From Achromobacter sp. RTa (GTDB taxonomy: Bacteria > Pseudomonadota > Gammaproteobacteria > Burkholderiales > Burkholderiaceae_B): a stretch of 64,000 bases of DNA. The position numbers and the translations under genes are program-made. The number at the start of each line of letters is the position of its first letter. Position 1 is the first letter of the stretch. The stretch lies in NCBI RefSeq assembly GCF_000757485.1, contig NZ_JPYO01000007.1, positions 62,001-126,000 of the forward strand, in the 5' to 3' direction. Under the pieces are notes generated by a model, which had not been told where the DNA came from, did no database searches, and worked only from the letters and a program-made list of their open reading frames with translations. Positions 25,310 through 36,024 of the stretch are shown in pieces.

Positions 25310-25753
25310 TCAGGCGCGGCGCAGCTTCTCGTCCAGCGCCGCGAGGCCGGCGGCGAATACGCCCTTGCCCACGGCGTTCGCCACGTCGCTGAGTTCCGCG
25401 CCCTCGACTCGGAAGTCCGCCCACCATTGCACCAGCGTATGGCCGCTTTCGGTGATGGGGTGCAGCGACACGCCGGCGACGTAGTCGCGCATGGGTAGGT
25501 CGGTCTCGATGATGGAATAGCGCAGCGCAGTGCCCGGATCGTCCAGCATCAGCAGGCGCTCGCGGACGAATCCGGCGGGCTTGAGCGTCAGGTGACGCAC
25601 CGAACCCACGGCGTCATGGCGGCCGCCCTCTTCCAGGCGGCTCTGCTCAATGCCGGGATGCCAGCCCGCCAACCCGTCGAAATCGCGGAACCGGGCCCAG
25701 ACTTCCTGCAGCGGGGCGTGGACGACGGCGCTGACATGTACGGTGTGCGTCAT
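25310..25753 (-). CDS. SRPBCC-family (polyketide cyclase/START-like) protein
   Basis: This 147-residue cytosolic protein has the SRPBCC fold pattern: VHAPLQEVWARFRDFDGLAGWHP at the N-terminus and a final long helix GKGVFAAGLAALDEKL. Such proteins bind hydrophobic ligands, and some act as cyclases or aromatases. It is the last gene of the Tm-1-like/TIM-barrel operon, 51 bases behind the TIM-barrel gene. Its function is unknown. Confidence 0.83.
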   Translation of the reverse strand: MTHTVHVSAVVHAPLQEVWARFRDFDGLAGWHPGIEQSRLEEGGRHDAVGSVRHLTLKPAGFVRERLLMLDDPGTALRYSIIETDLPMRDYVAGVSLHPITESGHTLVQWWADFRVEGAELSDVANAVGKGVFAAGLAALDEKLRRA

Positions 25754-25804
25754 ACGGACTCCTGCGGGCGCGCGGCCCTGGAAAAGGAAACGGCGGGAAT
25801 GGAT

Positions 25805-26635
25805 TCAGAAGGTCAGGCTCTTGAACTCGCGGGTGGCGGCGGTCAGGGCCTGTTCGGTGGGCAGGCGCTCCATCGAGCTGGCGCCGTAGAAACCGTGGCA
25901 GTGCTTGCATGCCCGCAACACGTGCGCGGCGTCCTCGGGCGTGGCGATGGGGCCGCCGTGGCACAGCACGATGACGTCCGGCCGCACGGCCAGCGCCGCC
26001 TCGGCGATGCGGTCGATGGCGGCCACGCAATCGTCCAGCGACAGCGCCGTTTCGGCGCCGATGGAGCCGCCGGTGGTCAGACCCATGTGGGCCACGATGA
26101 TGTCGGCGCCGGCGCGCGCCATGGCCACGGCATCATCCTCGTTGAACACGTAGGGCGTGGTCAGCATGCCCTTCTTGTGCGCCAGGCGGATCATGTCCAC
26201 TTCCAGGGCATAGCCCATGCCGGTCTCTTCCAGGTTGGCGCGGAAATTGCCGTCGATGAGACCCACGGTGGGGAAGTTCTGCACGCCGGCAAAGCCCTGG
26301 CGCTTGAGGTCGTCCAGGAACACGTCGAAGTCGCAGAACGGATCGGTGCCGTTCACACCAGCCAACACGGGGGTCCTCTTCACCACCGGCAGCACTTCGC
26401 GGCCCATGTCGACCACGATCTCGTTGGCGTTGCCGTAGGCCAGCAGGCCGGCCAGCGAGCCGCGGCCCGCCATGCGGTAGCGGCCCGAGTTGTAGATCAC
26501 GATCAGGTCGATGCCGCCAGCTTCCTCGCACTTGGCAGACAGGCCCGTGCCCGCGCCGCCGCCCACGATCGGCGTGCGCGCGCGCACCATGGCGCGGAAC
26601 TTGTCCAGTAGCTCGTTGCGGTCAAAACGCGGCAT
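25805..26635 (-). CDS. TIM-barrel protein, PEP-hydrolase-like (Tm-1 C-terminal domain type)
   Basis: This 276-residue protein is a TIM-barrel of the family annotated as phosphoenolpyruvate hydrolase-like or TIM-barrel signal transduction protein. Characteristic stretches are [64 protein letters not shown] and [13 protein letters not shown]. It follows the Tm-1-like gene by 11 bases. In plant Tm-1 proteins the same two domains are joined in one chain, so the two bacterial products probably form a complex. The reaction is not known to me. Confidence 0.85.
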   Translation of the reverse strand: MPRFDRNELLDKFRAMVRARTPIVGGGAGTGLSAKCEEAGGIDLIVIYNSGRYRMAGRGSLAGLLAYGNANEIVVDMGREVLPVVKRTPVLAGVNGTDPFCDFDVFLDDLKRQGFAGVQNFPTVGLIDGNFRANLEETGMGYALEVDMIRLAHKKGMLTTPYVFNEDDAVAMARAGADIIVAHMGLTTGGSIGAETALSLDDCVAAIDRIAEAALAVRPDVIVLCHGGPIATPEDAAHVLRACKHCHGFYGASSMERLPTEQALTAATREFKSLTF

Positions 26636-26646
26636 GGCGGTAATCC

Positions 26647-27858
26647 TCAGTGTGTAGCGATTTCAAGATAGTGATCGACCGCCGTCTTGGCGAACAGCGG
26701 ATCGTTGATGTGGCACGGCACGCGCACCAGGCGGCGGTCGGCCGTCTGCTGCACATTCGCCTCCAATGCCGCGTACAGGGCGGCGTCGGCCTCCGGATCC
26801 CAGAACGCCTGGTCTGGCGCATCCAGCGCGGACACGCCGCCTTCGGGGATCAGGAAGCGCACCGGGCCCTGGCAGCGGTTCAGCCTGGCGGCGATCCATT
26901 CGCCCTGCCGGGCATTCTCTTCAGCGGTGGTGCGCATCAGCGTCACCTGCGGGTTGTGCGGGTAGAACTTGCGGCCCCGATAGCGCTCCGGGATGGTGTC
27001 CATGGCGCCGAAATTCACCATGTCCAGCGCGCCGCAGGAACCCACGTAAGGCGCGCCCGTGCGGGCCACGGCGTCGAAGCGGTCTTCCGTGCAGGCCAGC
27101 ACGCCGCCGAAAAGAAAGTCGCAGACTTCGGTGGTGGTCAGGTCCAGCACGCCGGCGAGCAGATGGCTGTCCAGCAGCTTCTCCATCGACTGGCCGCCCG
27201 TGCCCGTGGCGTGGAACACCAGGCAGTCGTAGCGGGATTCGAGCAGCGGGGCGACCTGCTGCACGCAAGGCGTGGTGACGCCGAACATGGTGATGCCCAC
27301 GGCGGGCCGGCCATCGTCCTCGGCCGCGCTGGAGGCCTGCCGGAAGGCCCCGCCGATCATGCCGGCGGCATTGGCCAGCACGCGGCGCGAAATGCGGTTC
27401 AGGCCCGCGACGTCGGTCACCGAATACATCATGGCGATATCTGACGGCCCGACATAGGGCGCGACATTGCCCGAGGCCATCGTGGAGACCATCAGCTTGG
27501 GCGTGCCGATCGGAAGCGCCCGCATCGCGGGGGTGATCAGGGCGGTGCCGCCCGAGCCGCCCAGGCCCAGCAAGGCGCCGATGCCCGCGTTGCCCGCGGC
27601 GTAGCGTTCGAAGGCCTGCGCCATCGCGGCGATGGCGGTGCCCCGGTCGCCGGTGAAGACGGCATCCGCGCCCTGGGGATGGCATGCCGCCACCTCGCGC
27701 GCCTGGACCTGGGCCGCGCTGGCCGCGCCCGAGGTGGACACGTCCACCGAAACGGCGTCCAGCCCTTCCCGTTTGAGCAGGCCCACCACGTACTCGGCCT
27801 CCTGGCCCTTCGTGTCGTAAGTGGCGGCCACGTAGACCCGCCGGTTCGAATGCGTCAT
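26647..27858 (-). CDS. Tm-1-like ATP-binding domain protein (UPF0261)
   Basis: This 403-residue protein begins [20 protein letters not shown] and contains [18 protein letters not shown], the nucleotide-binding glycine-rich stretch of UPF0261, then [18 protein letters not shown] and [11 protein letters not shown]. The family includes the N-terminal ATP-binding domain of the tomato virus-resistance protein Tm-1. It is cytosolic, heads the operon with the TIM-barrel and SRPBCC genes, and is divergent from a TetR gene 72 bases away. Its bacterial substrate is not established. Confidence 0.87.
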   Translation of the reverse strand: MTHSNRRVYVAATYDTKGQEAEYVVGLLKREGLDAVSVDVSTSGAASAAQVQAREVAACHPQGADAVFTGDRGTAIAAMAQAFERYAAGNAGIGALLGLGGSGGTALITPAMRALPIGTPKLMVSTMASGNVAPYVGPSDIAMMYSVTDVAGLNRISRRVLANAAGMIGGAFRQASSAAEDDGRPAVGITMFGVTTPCVQQVAPLLESRYDCLVFHATGTGGQSMEKLLDSHLLAGVLDLTTTEVCDFLFGGVLACTEDRFDAVARTGAPYVGSCGALDMVNFGAMDTIPERYRGRKFYPHNPQVTLMRTTAEENARQGEWIAARLNRCQGPVRFLIPEGGVSALDAPDQAFWDPEADAALYAALEANVQQTADRRLVRVPCHINDPLFAKTAVDHYLEIATH

Positions 27859-27930
27859 GACTCCTCCGCGGGCGGCTACACTCGGTGCGCGCCTCGATAT
27901 GTGGGGCCGCGAGGCCTGTAGAATCTAGAA

Positions 27931-28668
27931 ATGAGACGAAAGAATCATACTGAGACACCTGTCTCACGTCAAACCCGTTCCCCCGCCAAGAACGCCCCGG
28001 CGAGCGCCGGCGCGGCGAGGCTCATCGCGCCCGCCAGCCCTCAGGCCGCGGCCAGCGGCGAGCCGCCGCACGGCCCCCGGGCGCGCATGCGCAAAACCCT
28101 GCTGGACGCCGCCCAGCGCCTCATGGCGCAAGGCATTACGCCCTCGGTCGCTGAACTGGCCGAGCACGCCCAGGTTTCGCGCGCGACGGCCTATCGCTAC
28201 TTCCCCAGCCAGAGCGCCCTGATCGCGGCGGTGGTCGATGAAAGCCTGGGCCCGATCCTGGCGTGGGACTCAAGCGCCCCCGACGCCTCCGCCCGGGTCG
28301 ATGAACTGCTGCGCTTCGCCTATCCCAGGCTCGAATCGCACGAAGCGCCGCTGCGCGCCGCCATCATGGTGTCCCTGCAGCAGCACGCCGAAGCCAGCGC
28401 CGGCAAGGCAGGCGCCGAGCCGCGGCTGGTGCGCGGCCACCGGGTCGACATCCTGAGGCGCGCCATCGCGCCGCTGGCGGCCGACCTCGCGCCTGCGCAG
28501 CTGGACCGCGTGGCGCAGGCCCTGTCATTGGTCTACGGGACCGAAGTGTTCCTGGTCCTGAAGGACATCTGGAAGCTGGAGCTTCCAGAACTCACCGAGG
28601 TGGCGCGCTGGACGGCCAACGCCATCATCAAGCAGGCGCTGGCCGAGGCCGCGCCCGGAAAGGAATAG
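27931..28668 (+). CDS. TetR-family transcriptional regulator
   Basis: This TetR regulator of 245 residues has its helix-turn-helix at about residues 54-100 (MRKTLLDAAQRLMAQGI then VAELAEHAQVSRATAYRYF) and a ligand-binding C-terminal domain. It is divergent from the Tm-1-like operon and probably represses it. The start is uncertain. ATG 27931 has no ribosome binding site but has TAGAAT seven bases upstream, which would give a leaderless mRNA. The next in-frame ATG, 28087, gives a very short N-terminus. The low-complexity Ala/Pro-rich first 50 residues are unusual for TetR proteins. Confidence 0.85.
   Translation: MRRKNHTETPVSRQTRSPAKNAPASAGAARLIAPASPQAAASGEPPHGPRARMRKTLLDAAQRLMAQGITPSVAELAEHAQVSRATAYRYFPSQSALIAAVVDESLGPILAWDSSAPDASARVDELLRFAYPRLESHEAPLRAAIMVSLQQHAEASAGKAGAEPRLVRGHRVDILRRAIAPLAADLAPAQLDRVAQALSLVYGTEVFLVLKDIWKLELPELTEVARWTANAIIKQALAEAAPGKE
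27951..27966. promoter_or_regulatory. perfect palindrome, probable TetR operator
   Basis: TGAGACACCTGTCTCA is a perfect inverted repeat with seven-base arms and a two-base centre. A related half-site ATGAGAC overlaps the annotated TetR start codon at 27931. The site falls within codons 7-12 of the gene if ATG 27931 is used, so the regulator would bind just inside its own coding sequence. Confidence 0.65.
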
Positions 28669-28678
28669 CGCCGCCCCG

Positions 28679-29329
28679 CTATTTTCCCGACTTGCGGTGG
28701 CTGCGAAAAAGCAGGTGCGTGGACGCCAGATGGAAGCGCATCGCGATCTGGGCGCACTCCGCGTCGCGCGCCTTCAGGGCAGCGATGATCTGGCGATGAT
28801 GCTCCACGCTGCGCAGCATGTCGTCCTTGGTGTAGAAGTAGAACGAGCCGATGATGATGGGCATGTCGAGCAGGCTTTCCACCATGGAACGCACCCGCGC
28901 GGATTGCGCGGCCTCGAGCAAGGCGTGGTGGAACTGATTATTGAAGTGCTGCACGCGCGCGACGCTGTCGGGAGCGTCGGCGTTGATCGCATCGAGCATG
29001 CTCTCGTTGATGCGCTCGAGCTCGAGTATCTGCTCCGGGCTGGCCCGTTCGGCGGCCGCCTTGGCGGAATACGGTTCGAGCAGCATGCGCAGCTCGAACG
29101 CTTCGTCGATATCGCGGTCCTGCCAGCCCAGCACCACGGCGCCACGCCGGCCTTCGTGCTTGACCAGGCCGTCCGTCACCAGGCGTTCGATGGCGCTGCG
29201 CACCGGCGTGCGGCTCACGGAAAGCTCGGCCGCGATGTGCTCTTCGCGCAGCCGCTCGCCCGGCATGAAAGAGCCCGCCATCAGGCGTCGGCGCAACTCT
29301 CCATATACGTAATCGCGGGCGCTAGACAT
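28679..29329 (-). CDS. GntR-family (FCD) transcriptional regulator
   Basis: This 216-residue protein has an N-terminal winged helix (GERLREEHIAAELSVSRTPV, then RSAIERLVTDGLVKHEG) and a C-terminal all-helical FCD domain with metal- or acid-binding positions (FELRMLLEPYSAK, FNNQFHHALLEAA, EHHRQIIAALKARD). FCD regulators respond to organic acids. It lies 74 bases behind the D-2-hydroxyacid dehydrogenase as the last gene of the operon it probably controls, convergent with tetR. Confidence 0.9.
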   Translation of the reverse strand: MSSARDYVYGELRRRLMAGSFMPGERLREEHIAAELSVSRTPVRSAIERLVTDGLVKHEGRRGAVVLGWQDRDIDEAFELRMLLEPYSAKAAAERASPEQILELERINESMLDAINADAPDSVARVQHFNNQFHHALLEAAQSARVRSMVESLLDMPIIIGSFYFYTKDDMLRSVEHHRQIIAALKARDAECAQIAMRFHLASTHLLFRSHRKSGK

Positions 29330-29403
29330 GATGGCGCATGGCTCCAGACTTGGGTTTTCGAACTATACCGGAAGCCTTTCCCCGCGTAGCGGCGATGGCG
29401 GCG

Positions 29404-30450
29404 TCAACGGCGGCGCTGCGCGAGCCGTTCCAGGAACCTGGGCCAGACTTCCGGATTCAGCAACCGCGGCGGACGGCGGCCTGCCAGCATGTCCGCGATC
29501 TGGGCGGCGGATCCCTGCGCCACCTTGCGCCGGCCTTCGTGCGTGACGCCGCCCGTATGGTAGGCCGCGACAACATCTGGGCGCAGCAACAGCCCGTTTC
29601 CGGGCGGCGGCGGCTCCTGGCTCCATACGTCCAGCCCGGCTCCCGCCAGCCGCCCCTGCTCCAGGGCGGAAAGCAGCGCATCCTCGTCGTGAATGCCGCC
29701 GCGCGCGGTCGAGATGAACAGCGCGCCGGGTTTCATCCTGCCGAACGCCTCGGCCCCCAGCATGCCTCGCGTATCGCCATTCAAGGGGCAGTGCAGGCTC
29801 ACCACGTCGGCCTCTTCGAGCAGCGCCGCGAAGCTGGCCGGCTCGGCTCCCCGGCCGCGGATTTCATCGGGCGTCAACAGCGGATCGAAGGCAATGACCC
29901 GCATCCCGAAACCCGCGGCAGCGCGGGCCACTCTCCGCCCGATCTCGCCGATGCCCACGATGCCGAGCACGCGCCCTTCGATTTCGCGGCCCATCAGCGC
30001 CTCGCGCGATGCGGCGGTTCCCGCTTGCAGGGCGGCCTGGGATTCACGCAGGCGCTTGACCAGCGACAGCAGCAAAGCGAAGGTCATTTCCGCCACCGAC
30101 GCGGCATTGGCGCCGGCCTGGTTCACCACGGCCACCCCGGCCCGCGTGCAGGCCGCCACGTCCACCGTGTCGTAGCCCGCCCCGCCCGAGGACACGCAAA
30201 GCAGTTCCGGACATTGGGCCAGCAGGCTCTCCGATACCCACCAGCGCGCCGGAACCTCGTCCTTGGCCGCGCTGACGTGATAGGCCTGCGCGCCAGCCAG
30301 TCCAGCCGCCGTGACCGCGTCGCCATGCACGGGCAGCACCTCCAGGCTCAAGGCCTGCTCGCGCTCGATGCTCGCGTCGAACACGGGGTCGATCCAGAGA
30401 CCCAGCCGGACGACGCGCATCTTGTCCTGGAGCCGCACCGCCGCGTTCAC
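29404..30450 (-). CDS. D-2-hydroxyacid dehydrogenase, NAD-binding
   Basis: This 348-residue protein belongs to the D-isomer-specific 2-hydroxyacid dehydrogenases. The NAD motif GIVGIGEIGRRVARAAAGFG is followed by VVSLHCPLNGDTRGMLG, the catalytic region around FISTARGGIHDEDAL, and the general-base histidine in VAAYHTGGVTHEG. The GTG at 30450 overlaps the RraA stop (GTGA) and has GGAG eight bases upstream; an ATG ten codons later (30420) is also possible. It probably oxidises or reduces a 2-hydroxy/2-oxo acid linked to the RraA-like lyase. Confidence 0.88.
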   Translation of the reverse strand: MNAAVRLQDKMRVVRLGLWIDPVFDASIEREQALSLEVLPVHGDAVTAAGLAGAQAYHVSAAKDEVPARWWVSESLLAQCPELLCVSSGGAGYDTVDVAACTRAGVAVVNQAGANAASVAEMTFALLLSLVKRLRESQAALQAGTAASREALMGREIEGRVLGIVGIGEIGRRVARAAAGFGMRVIAFDPLLTPDEIRGRGAEPASFAALLEEADVVSLHCPLNGDTRGMLGAEAFGRMKPGALFISTARGGIHDEDALLSALEQGRLAGAGLDVWSQEPPPPGNGLLLRPDVVAAYHTGGVTHEGRRKVAQGSAAQIADMLAGRRPPRLLNPEVWPRFLERLAQRRR

Positions 30451-31124
30451 GCTTGCGTCTCCACGCAGCCCAGCAGCTTGAGCCTGGCATCGACCCAGGA
30501 CGTGTCCAGCGTGCCCGCCGCGATATCCGCCAGCATTCTGGTTTCCAGCTCGTGCTTGGACGAAGCCGCCTGATAAAGCGCTTCCGTTTGCTCGAACGGG
30601 ATCGACAGCAGGCCGTCTTCATCGCCCAGGACCAGGTCCCCCGGCGCAATCGTCATGCCGTCCAGGGCGATGACGCAATTGATCTCGCCCGGTCCGTCCT
30701 TGTATGGGCCCCGGTGGGTCACGCCGGCCGCATAGACGGGGAACGACCCGCTGCGTATCGCGCCGCTATCGCGGATCGCGCCGTTGATCACGATGCCCGC
30801 GATGCCGCGCGACTGCGCATAGCTGGTCATGATCTCGCCGATGATGGCGTTGGTCAGGTCGCCGCCCGCGTCCACCACAATCACATCGCCGGGCTGCGCC
30901 AGGTCCAGCGCCTTGTGCACCAGCAGGTTGTCGCCGGGACGGGTGCGCACGGTCAGCGCCGGGCCGGCCAGCGGACTGCCGTCGTGCATGGGCAGCAAGT
31001 GCGCGCCGCCCGCCGTCATGCGCGACATGCAGTCGCTGATGTTGGCCACCGGAATGCCGTTGAACTTGTCGACGGTTTCCTTGCTTACCGCGCGCGCCCG
31101 GGGGTGGATCTGAAAGCCGATCAT
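30447..31124 (-). CDS. RraA-family protein (HMG/CHA-type pyruvate aldolase-like)
   Basis: This 225-residue protein has the RraA fold shared by the RNase E inhibitor and by divalent-metal 4-hydroxy-4-methyl-2-oxoglutarate/4-carboxy-4-hydroxy-2-oxoadipate aldolases. GDVIVVDAGGDLTNAIIGEI and the metal-binding GIVINGAIRDSGAI carry the Gly-rich loop and Arg-Asp pair seen in the aldolases. Its place between a Bug protein and a 2-hydroxyacid dehydrogenase points to the aldolase or lyase role rather than RNase control. It overlaps the dehydrogenase gene by four bases. Confidence 0.85.
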   Translation of the reverse strand: MIGFQIHPRARAVSKETVDKFNGIPVANISDCMSRMTAGGAHLLPMHDGSPLAGPALTVRTRPGDNLLVHKALDLAQPGDVIVVDAGGDLTNAIIGEIMTSYAQSRGIAGIVINGAIRDSGAIRSGSFPVYAAGVTHRGPYKDGPGEINCVIALDGMTIAPGDLVLGDEDGLLSIPFEQTEALYQAASSKHELETRMLADIAAGTLDTSWVDARLKLLGCVETQA

Positions 31125-31158
31125 CTTTGCTCCTGTCGGAAAAATGGGTTCTTTGCCG

Positions 31159-32124
31159 TTACTGCTTGGGGATGCCGGCTTCCTGCACGACCTTGCCGAA
31201 GATGTCGTGGTCCGAGCGGTGCTGCCTGGCCAGATCCTCGGGCGTGCCCTTGAGCACGCTGTAGCCGGCGTCTTCCAGCTTTTTCACCAACTCGGGGTTG
31301 GACTGGACATCCTGCAGCGCCTTATTCAACGTGGCGATCACGTCGTCGGGCGTCTTCGCGGGCGCCATCAGGCCCCACCAGATCGACTGGTCGATCGTCT
31401 TGAATCCGTTTTCCGCGAACGTGGGCACGTCGGGCAAGGCGGGCGAGCGCTCCTTGGCGACCACGGCAAGCGCGCGGACCTTGCCGCCGCGGATCTGCGG
31501 CAACAGCGAGGCCACGGAGCCCACATACATGTCGATGCGGCCGCTGGCCAAGTCCGGGAAGGCCTGGCCCCAGCCCCGGTACGGCACGTGCATCAACTCC
31601 ATGTTCGCCGCCTTGCGCCAGAGGTAGCCGGTCAGGTCGCCCGTGCCGCCGATACCCGGGATGCCCAGCGAGACCTGGCCCGGACGGGCCTGCGCCGCCT
31701 TGACGACGTCGTCGATCGTCTTGAACGGGGACCCGGGCAAGACCACGAAGACGCTCGGCGAAGTCGCCACCGGGCCGACCGGCTTGAAATCCTTGAACGT
31801 GTCGTAGCTGAGCTTGTTGTAGAGCCAGGGATTCAGCACGATGTTGTCGGTCTGGGCCATCACCAGCGTGTGGCCGTCCGGCCGGGCTCGGGCGGTGGCG
31901 TCCAGCGCCAGGTTCCCCCCGGCGCCCGGCTTGTTTTCCACCACGATGTTCCAGCCCTTGTCCTGGCTGACCGCGCTTCCGATCATGCGCGTCAGCGTGT
32001 CGGTGCCGCCTCCTGGCGGGAACGGGGAAATAAGCGTGATGGGCGCATTGCCCAGATCGGCCGCGTGCGCCGCGGCGCAGCCCAGCACGAGCGTGGCGGC
32101 CAGGAGGTTCTTCAAGAGTTTCAT
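31159..32124 (-). CDS. Bug/TctC-family periplasmic solute-binding protein
   Basis: This 321-residue exported receptor has a signal peptide ending near AAAHA-ADLG and the motifs ITLISPFPPGGGTDTLTR, VVENKPGAGGNLALDA and ARARPDGHTLVMAQ. The ATG at 32124 is preceded by GAGGAAG; a start 14 codons further up is less likely. No TctAB genes are nearby. It is in the operon with the RraA-like lyase and two NAD-dependent dehydrogenases, so its ligand is probably a hydroxy- or oxo-dicarboxylate. Confidence 0.9.
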   Translation of the reverse strand: MKLLKNLLAATLVLGCAAAHAADLGNAPITLISPFPPGGGTDTLTRMIGSAVSQDKGWNIVVENKPGAGGNLALDATARARPDGHTLVMAQTDNIVLNPWLYNKLSYDTFKDFKPVGPVATSPSVFVVLPGSPFKTIDDVVKAAQARPGQVSLGIPGIGGTGDLTGYLWRKAANMELMHVPYRGWGQAFPDLASGRIDMYVGSVASLLPQIRGGKVRALAVVAKERSPALPDVPTFAENGFKTIDQSIWWGLMAPAKTPDDVIATLNKALQDVQSNPELVKKLEDAGYSVLKGTPEDLARQHRSDHDIFGKVVQEAGIPKQ

Positions 32125-32184
32125 CGTCTTCCTCACACAGTTGGTTTTGTTTGATACGCGATACATTGCGGCGCAGCGGCGCGC

Positions 32185-33060
32185 TCAGCGCCGGCGCGCC
32201 AATGACGCCAGCCAGGCCAGGCGCGCGTCGACCGAATCGGGCACGTCGAAATCCCCGCCGGCCCGCGCCGCCTGGATACCCCGGCTGGTCCGGTCGAACA
32301 GCCGTTCCACGCCGTCGAGAACCAGCGGTTCCAGCCCGGCCTCGACCAGTTGTGCCCTGGCCTCGCAGACTTCGGCCTGCCGGCGCTGGGCGTGCAGCAC
32401 ATGCGAACGGACGAACGAATCCATGAACGCCGTGAGCGGCGTCCTGTCGATGTCCGCCAGCACTTCGTAAAGCGGGGCGCGCAGGCCCATGGACTCGGCC
32501 GCGACCAGGCATTCGACGGCCAGGCTTTCCATGCCTTTGGTCATGATGCTGCGCAGCAGCTTCAGGCGCACGGCGTCTCCGGCCGCCCCCGGAATGACGC
32601 GTGCCGGCGCCCCGCCGCTCTCGGCCAAACGCAGCACCGCGTCCGTGCCGCTTCCCGCGCAGAGCAACGGCGTGCGCTCCGCCAGCAGGGCGATCGCGCC
32701 CATGATCGCCACGTCGGTGAAAGCAATGTTGCGCTCGGCGGCGGCCGCTGCGGCCGCCTGCATATCGGGCGCGCTGGCCGTGGTGAAGTCGGCGTAGACC
32801 GCGTCCTGGCGCATGTGCGGAAAGCTCTGCCGCGCCACCTCCAGCGCCGCGTGGCCATAGACGGCGGAAACGACGATGTCTGCCTCGCCCAGCCAGGGGC
32901 CGGGCTCCGCATGCAGCACGGCGCCATGGCTGCGCGCGCGCCCTGCCATTTCCTCGTCTTGCCGCAGCTCGCAGATGCCGGTCACCATGTGCCCGGCGGC
33001 GCCCCATGCCTGCGCGTAGCAGGAACCGACCTCGCCACAACCCAACAGCGCAATTTTCAT
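32185..33060 (-). CDS. NAD(P)-binding dehydrogenase of the 6-phosphogluconate/beta-hydroxyacid type (DUF1932)
   Basis: This 291-residue protein has an N-terminal Rossmann motif MKIALLGCGEVGSCYAQAWG, then VYADFTTASAPDMQ and FTDVAIMGAI, which follow the beta-hydroxyacid dehydrogenase plan. The helical C-terminal half, with a lysine in KLLRSIMTKGMES, resembles the DUF1932 domain, where the catalytic lysine is expected. It is the first gene of the operon to the GntR regulator. A 2- or 3-hydroxyacid substrate is likely but not identified. Confidence 0.85.
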   Translation of the reverse strand: MKIALLGCGEVGSCYAQAWGAAGHMVTGICELRQDEEMAGRARSHGAVLHAEPGPWLGEADIVVSAVYGHAALEVARQSFPHMRQDAVYADFTTASAPDMQAAAAAAAERNIAFTDVAIMGAIALLAERTPLLCAGSGTDAVLRLAESGGAPARVIPGAAGDAVRLKLLRSIMTKGMESLAVECLVAAESMGLRAPLYEVLADIDRTPLTAFMDSFVRSHVLHAQRRQAEVCEARAQLVEAGLEPLVLDGVERLFDRTSRGIQAARAGGDFDVPDSVDARLAWLASLARRR

Positions 33061-33101
33061 TTCTATAAATACATAAAAAAAACAATGATGCGTTTATAGA
33101 A
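33061..33101. promoter_or_regulatory. inverted repeat in AT-rich promoter region
   Basis: TTCTATAAA (33061-33069) and TTTATAGAA (33093-33101) are perfect nine-base arms separated by 23 bases, immediately upstream of the start codon at 33060. On the minus strand the far arm contains TATAAA, a good -10. The region 33061-33190 is strikingly AT-rich. It is the likely promoter and GntR operator of the leftward operon. Confidence 0.55.
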
Positions 33102-33209
33102 TGAAATTTCCCGGTAAATTACCCGTATAAACCCTAGGTTTCATGAAAATTTAGTACATTAAAAAAACATTAATGCTGACAAAAGCATGCGGGAACGGGA
33201 ATCGCGGGC

Positions 33210-33242
33210 AAAAAAAAGCTCCTCGAACATTCGAGGAGCTTT
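33210..33242 (-). terminator. Rho-independent terminator of clpB
   Basis: On the minus strand AAAGCTCCTCGA and TCGAGGAGCTTT pair as a 12-base stem around the four-base loop 33227-33230, and the transcript runs on into a T tract. It lies about 40 bases beyond the clpB stop codon. Confidence 0.9.
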
Positions 33243-33280
33243 CCGGTGCGGCCAGCGCTTGATGCTTAGCGATAATCGCC

Positions 33281-35887
<2,607 letters not shown>

Positions 35888-35948
35888 AATGGTCATTTGG
35901 CTTGTTGAGGAGCCTGACCGATACGTGCCGGCGGGCTCGATAAGCTGA

Positions 35949-35976
35949 ATATGCGGCCGGATGAGAAAATTTCAAC
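35949..35976 (-). promoter_or_regulatory. sigma-32 (heat-shock) promoter of clpB
   Basis: On the minus strand GTTGAAA (35970-35976) is separated by 13 bases from CCGCATAT (35949-35956). The heat-shock sigma factor consensus is CTTGAAA, 11-16 bases, then CCCCATNT; each box here deviates at one position. It lies about 60 bases upstream of the clpB start. Confidence 0.8.
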
Positions 35977-36024
35977 ACCCTGCCCGCGCCATGGTTTTTT
36001 CGACGTGCAGCAACGATCTGATTC

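Noticed and set aside
25119-25484. Open frame inside the 207-bp palindrome
   Set aside because: It follows the repeat and then runs antisense to the SRPBCC gene; no protein family is suggested.
30447-31124. RNase E inhibitor RraA
   Set aside because: The catabolic operon and conserved Arg-Asp metal-site region favour the aldolase/lyase branch of the family.
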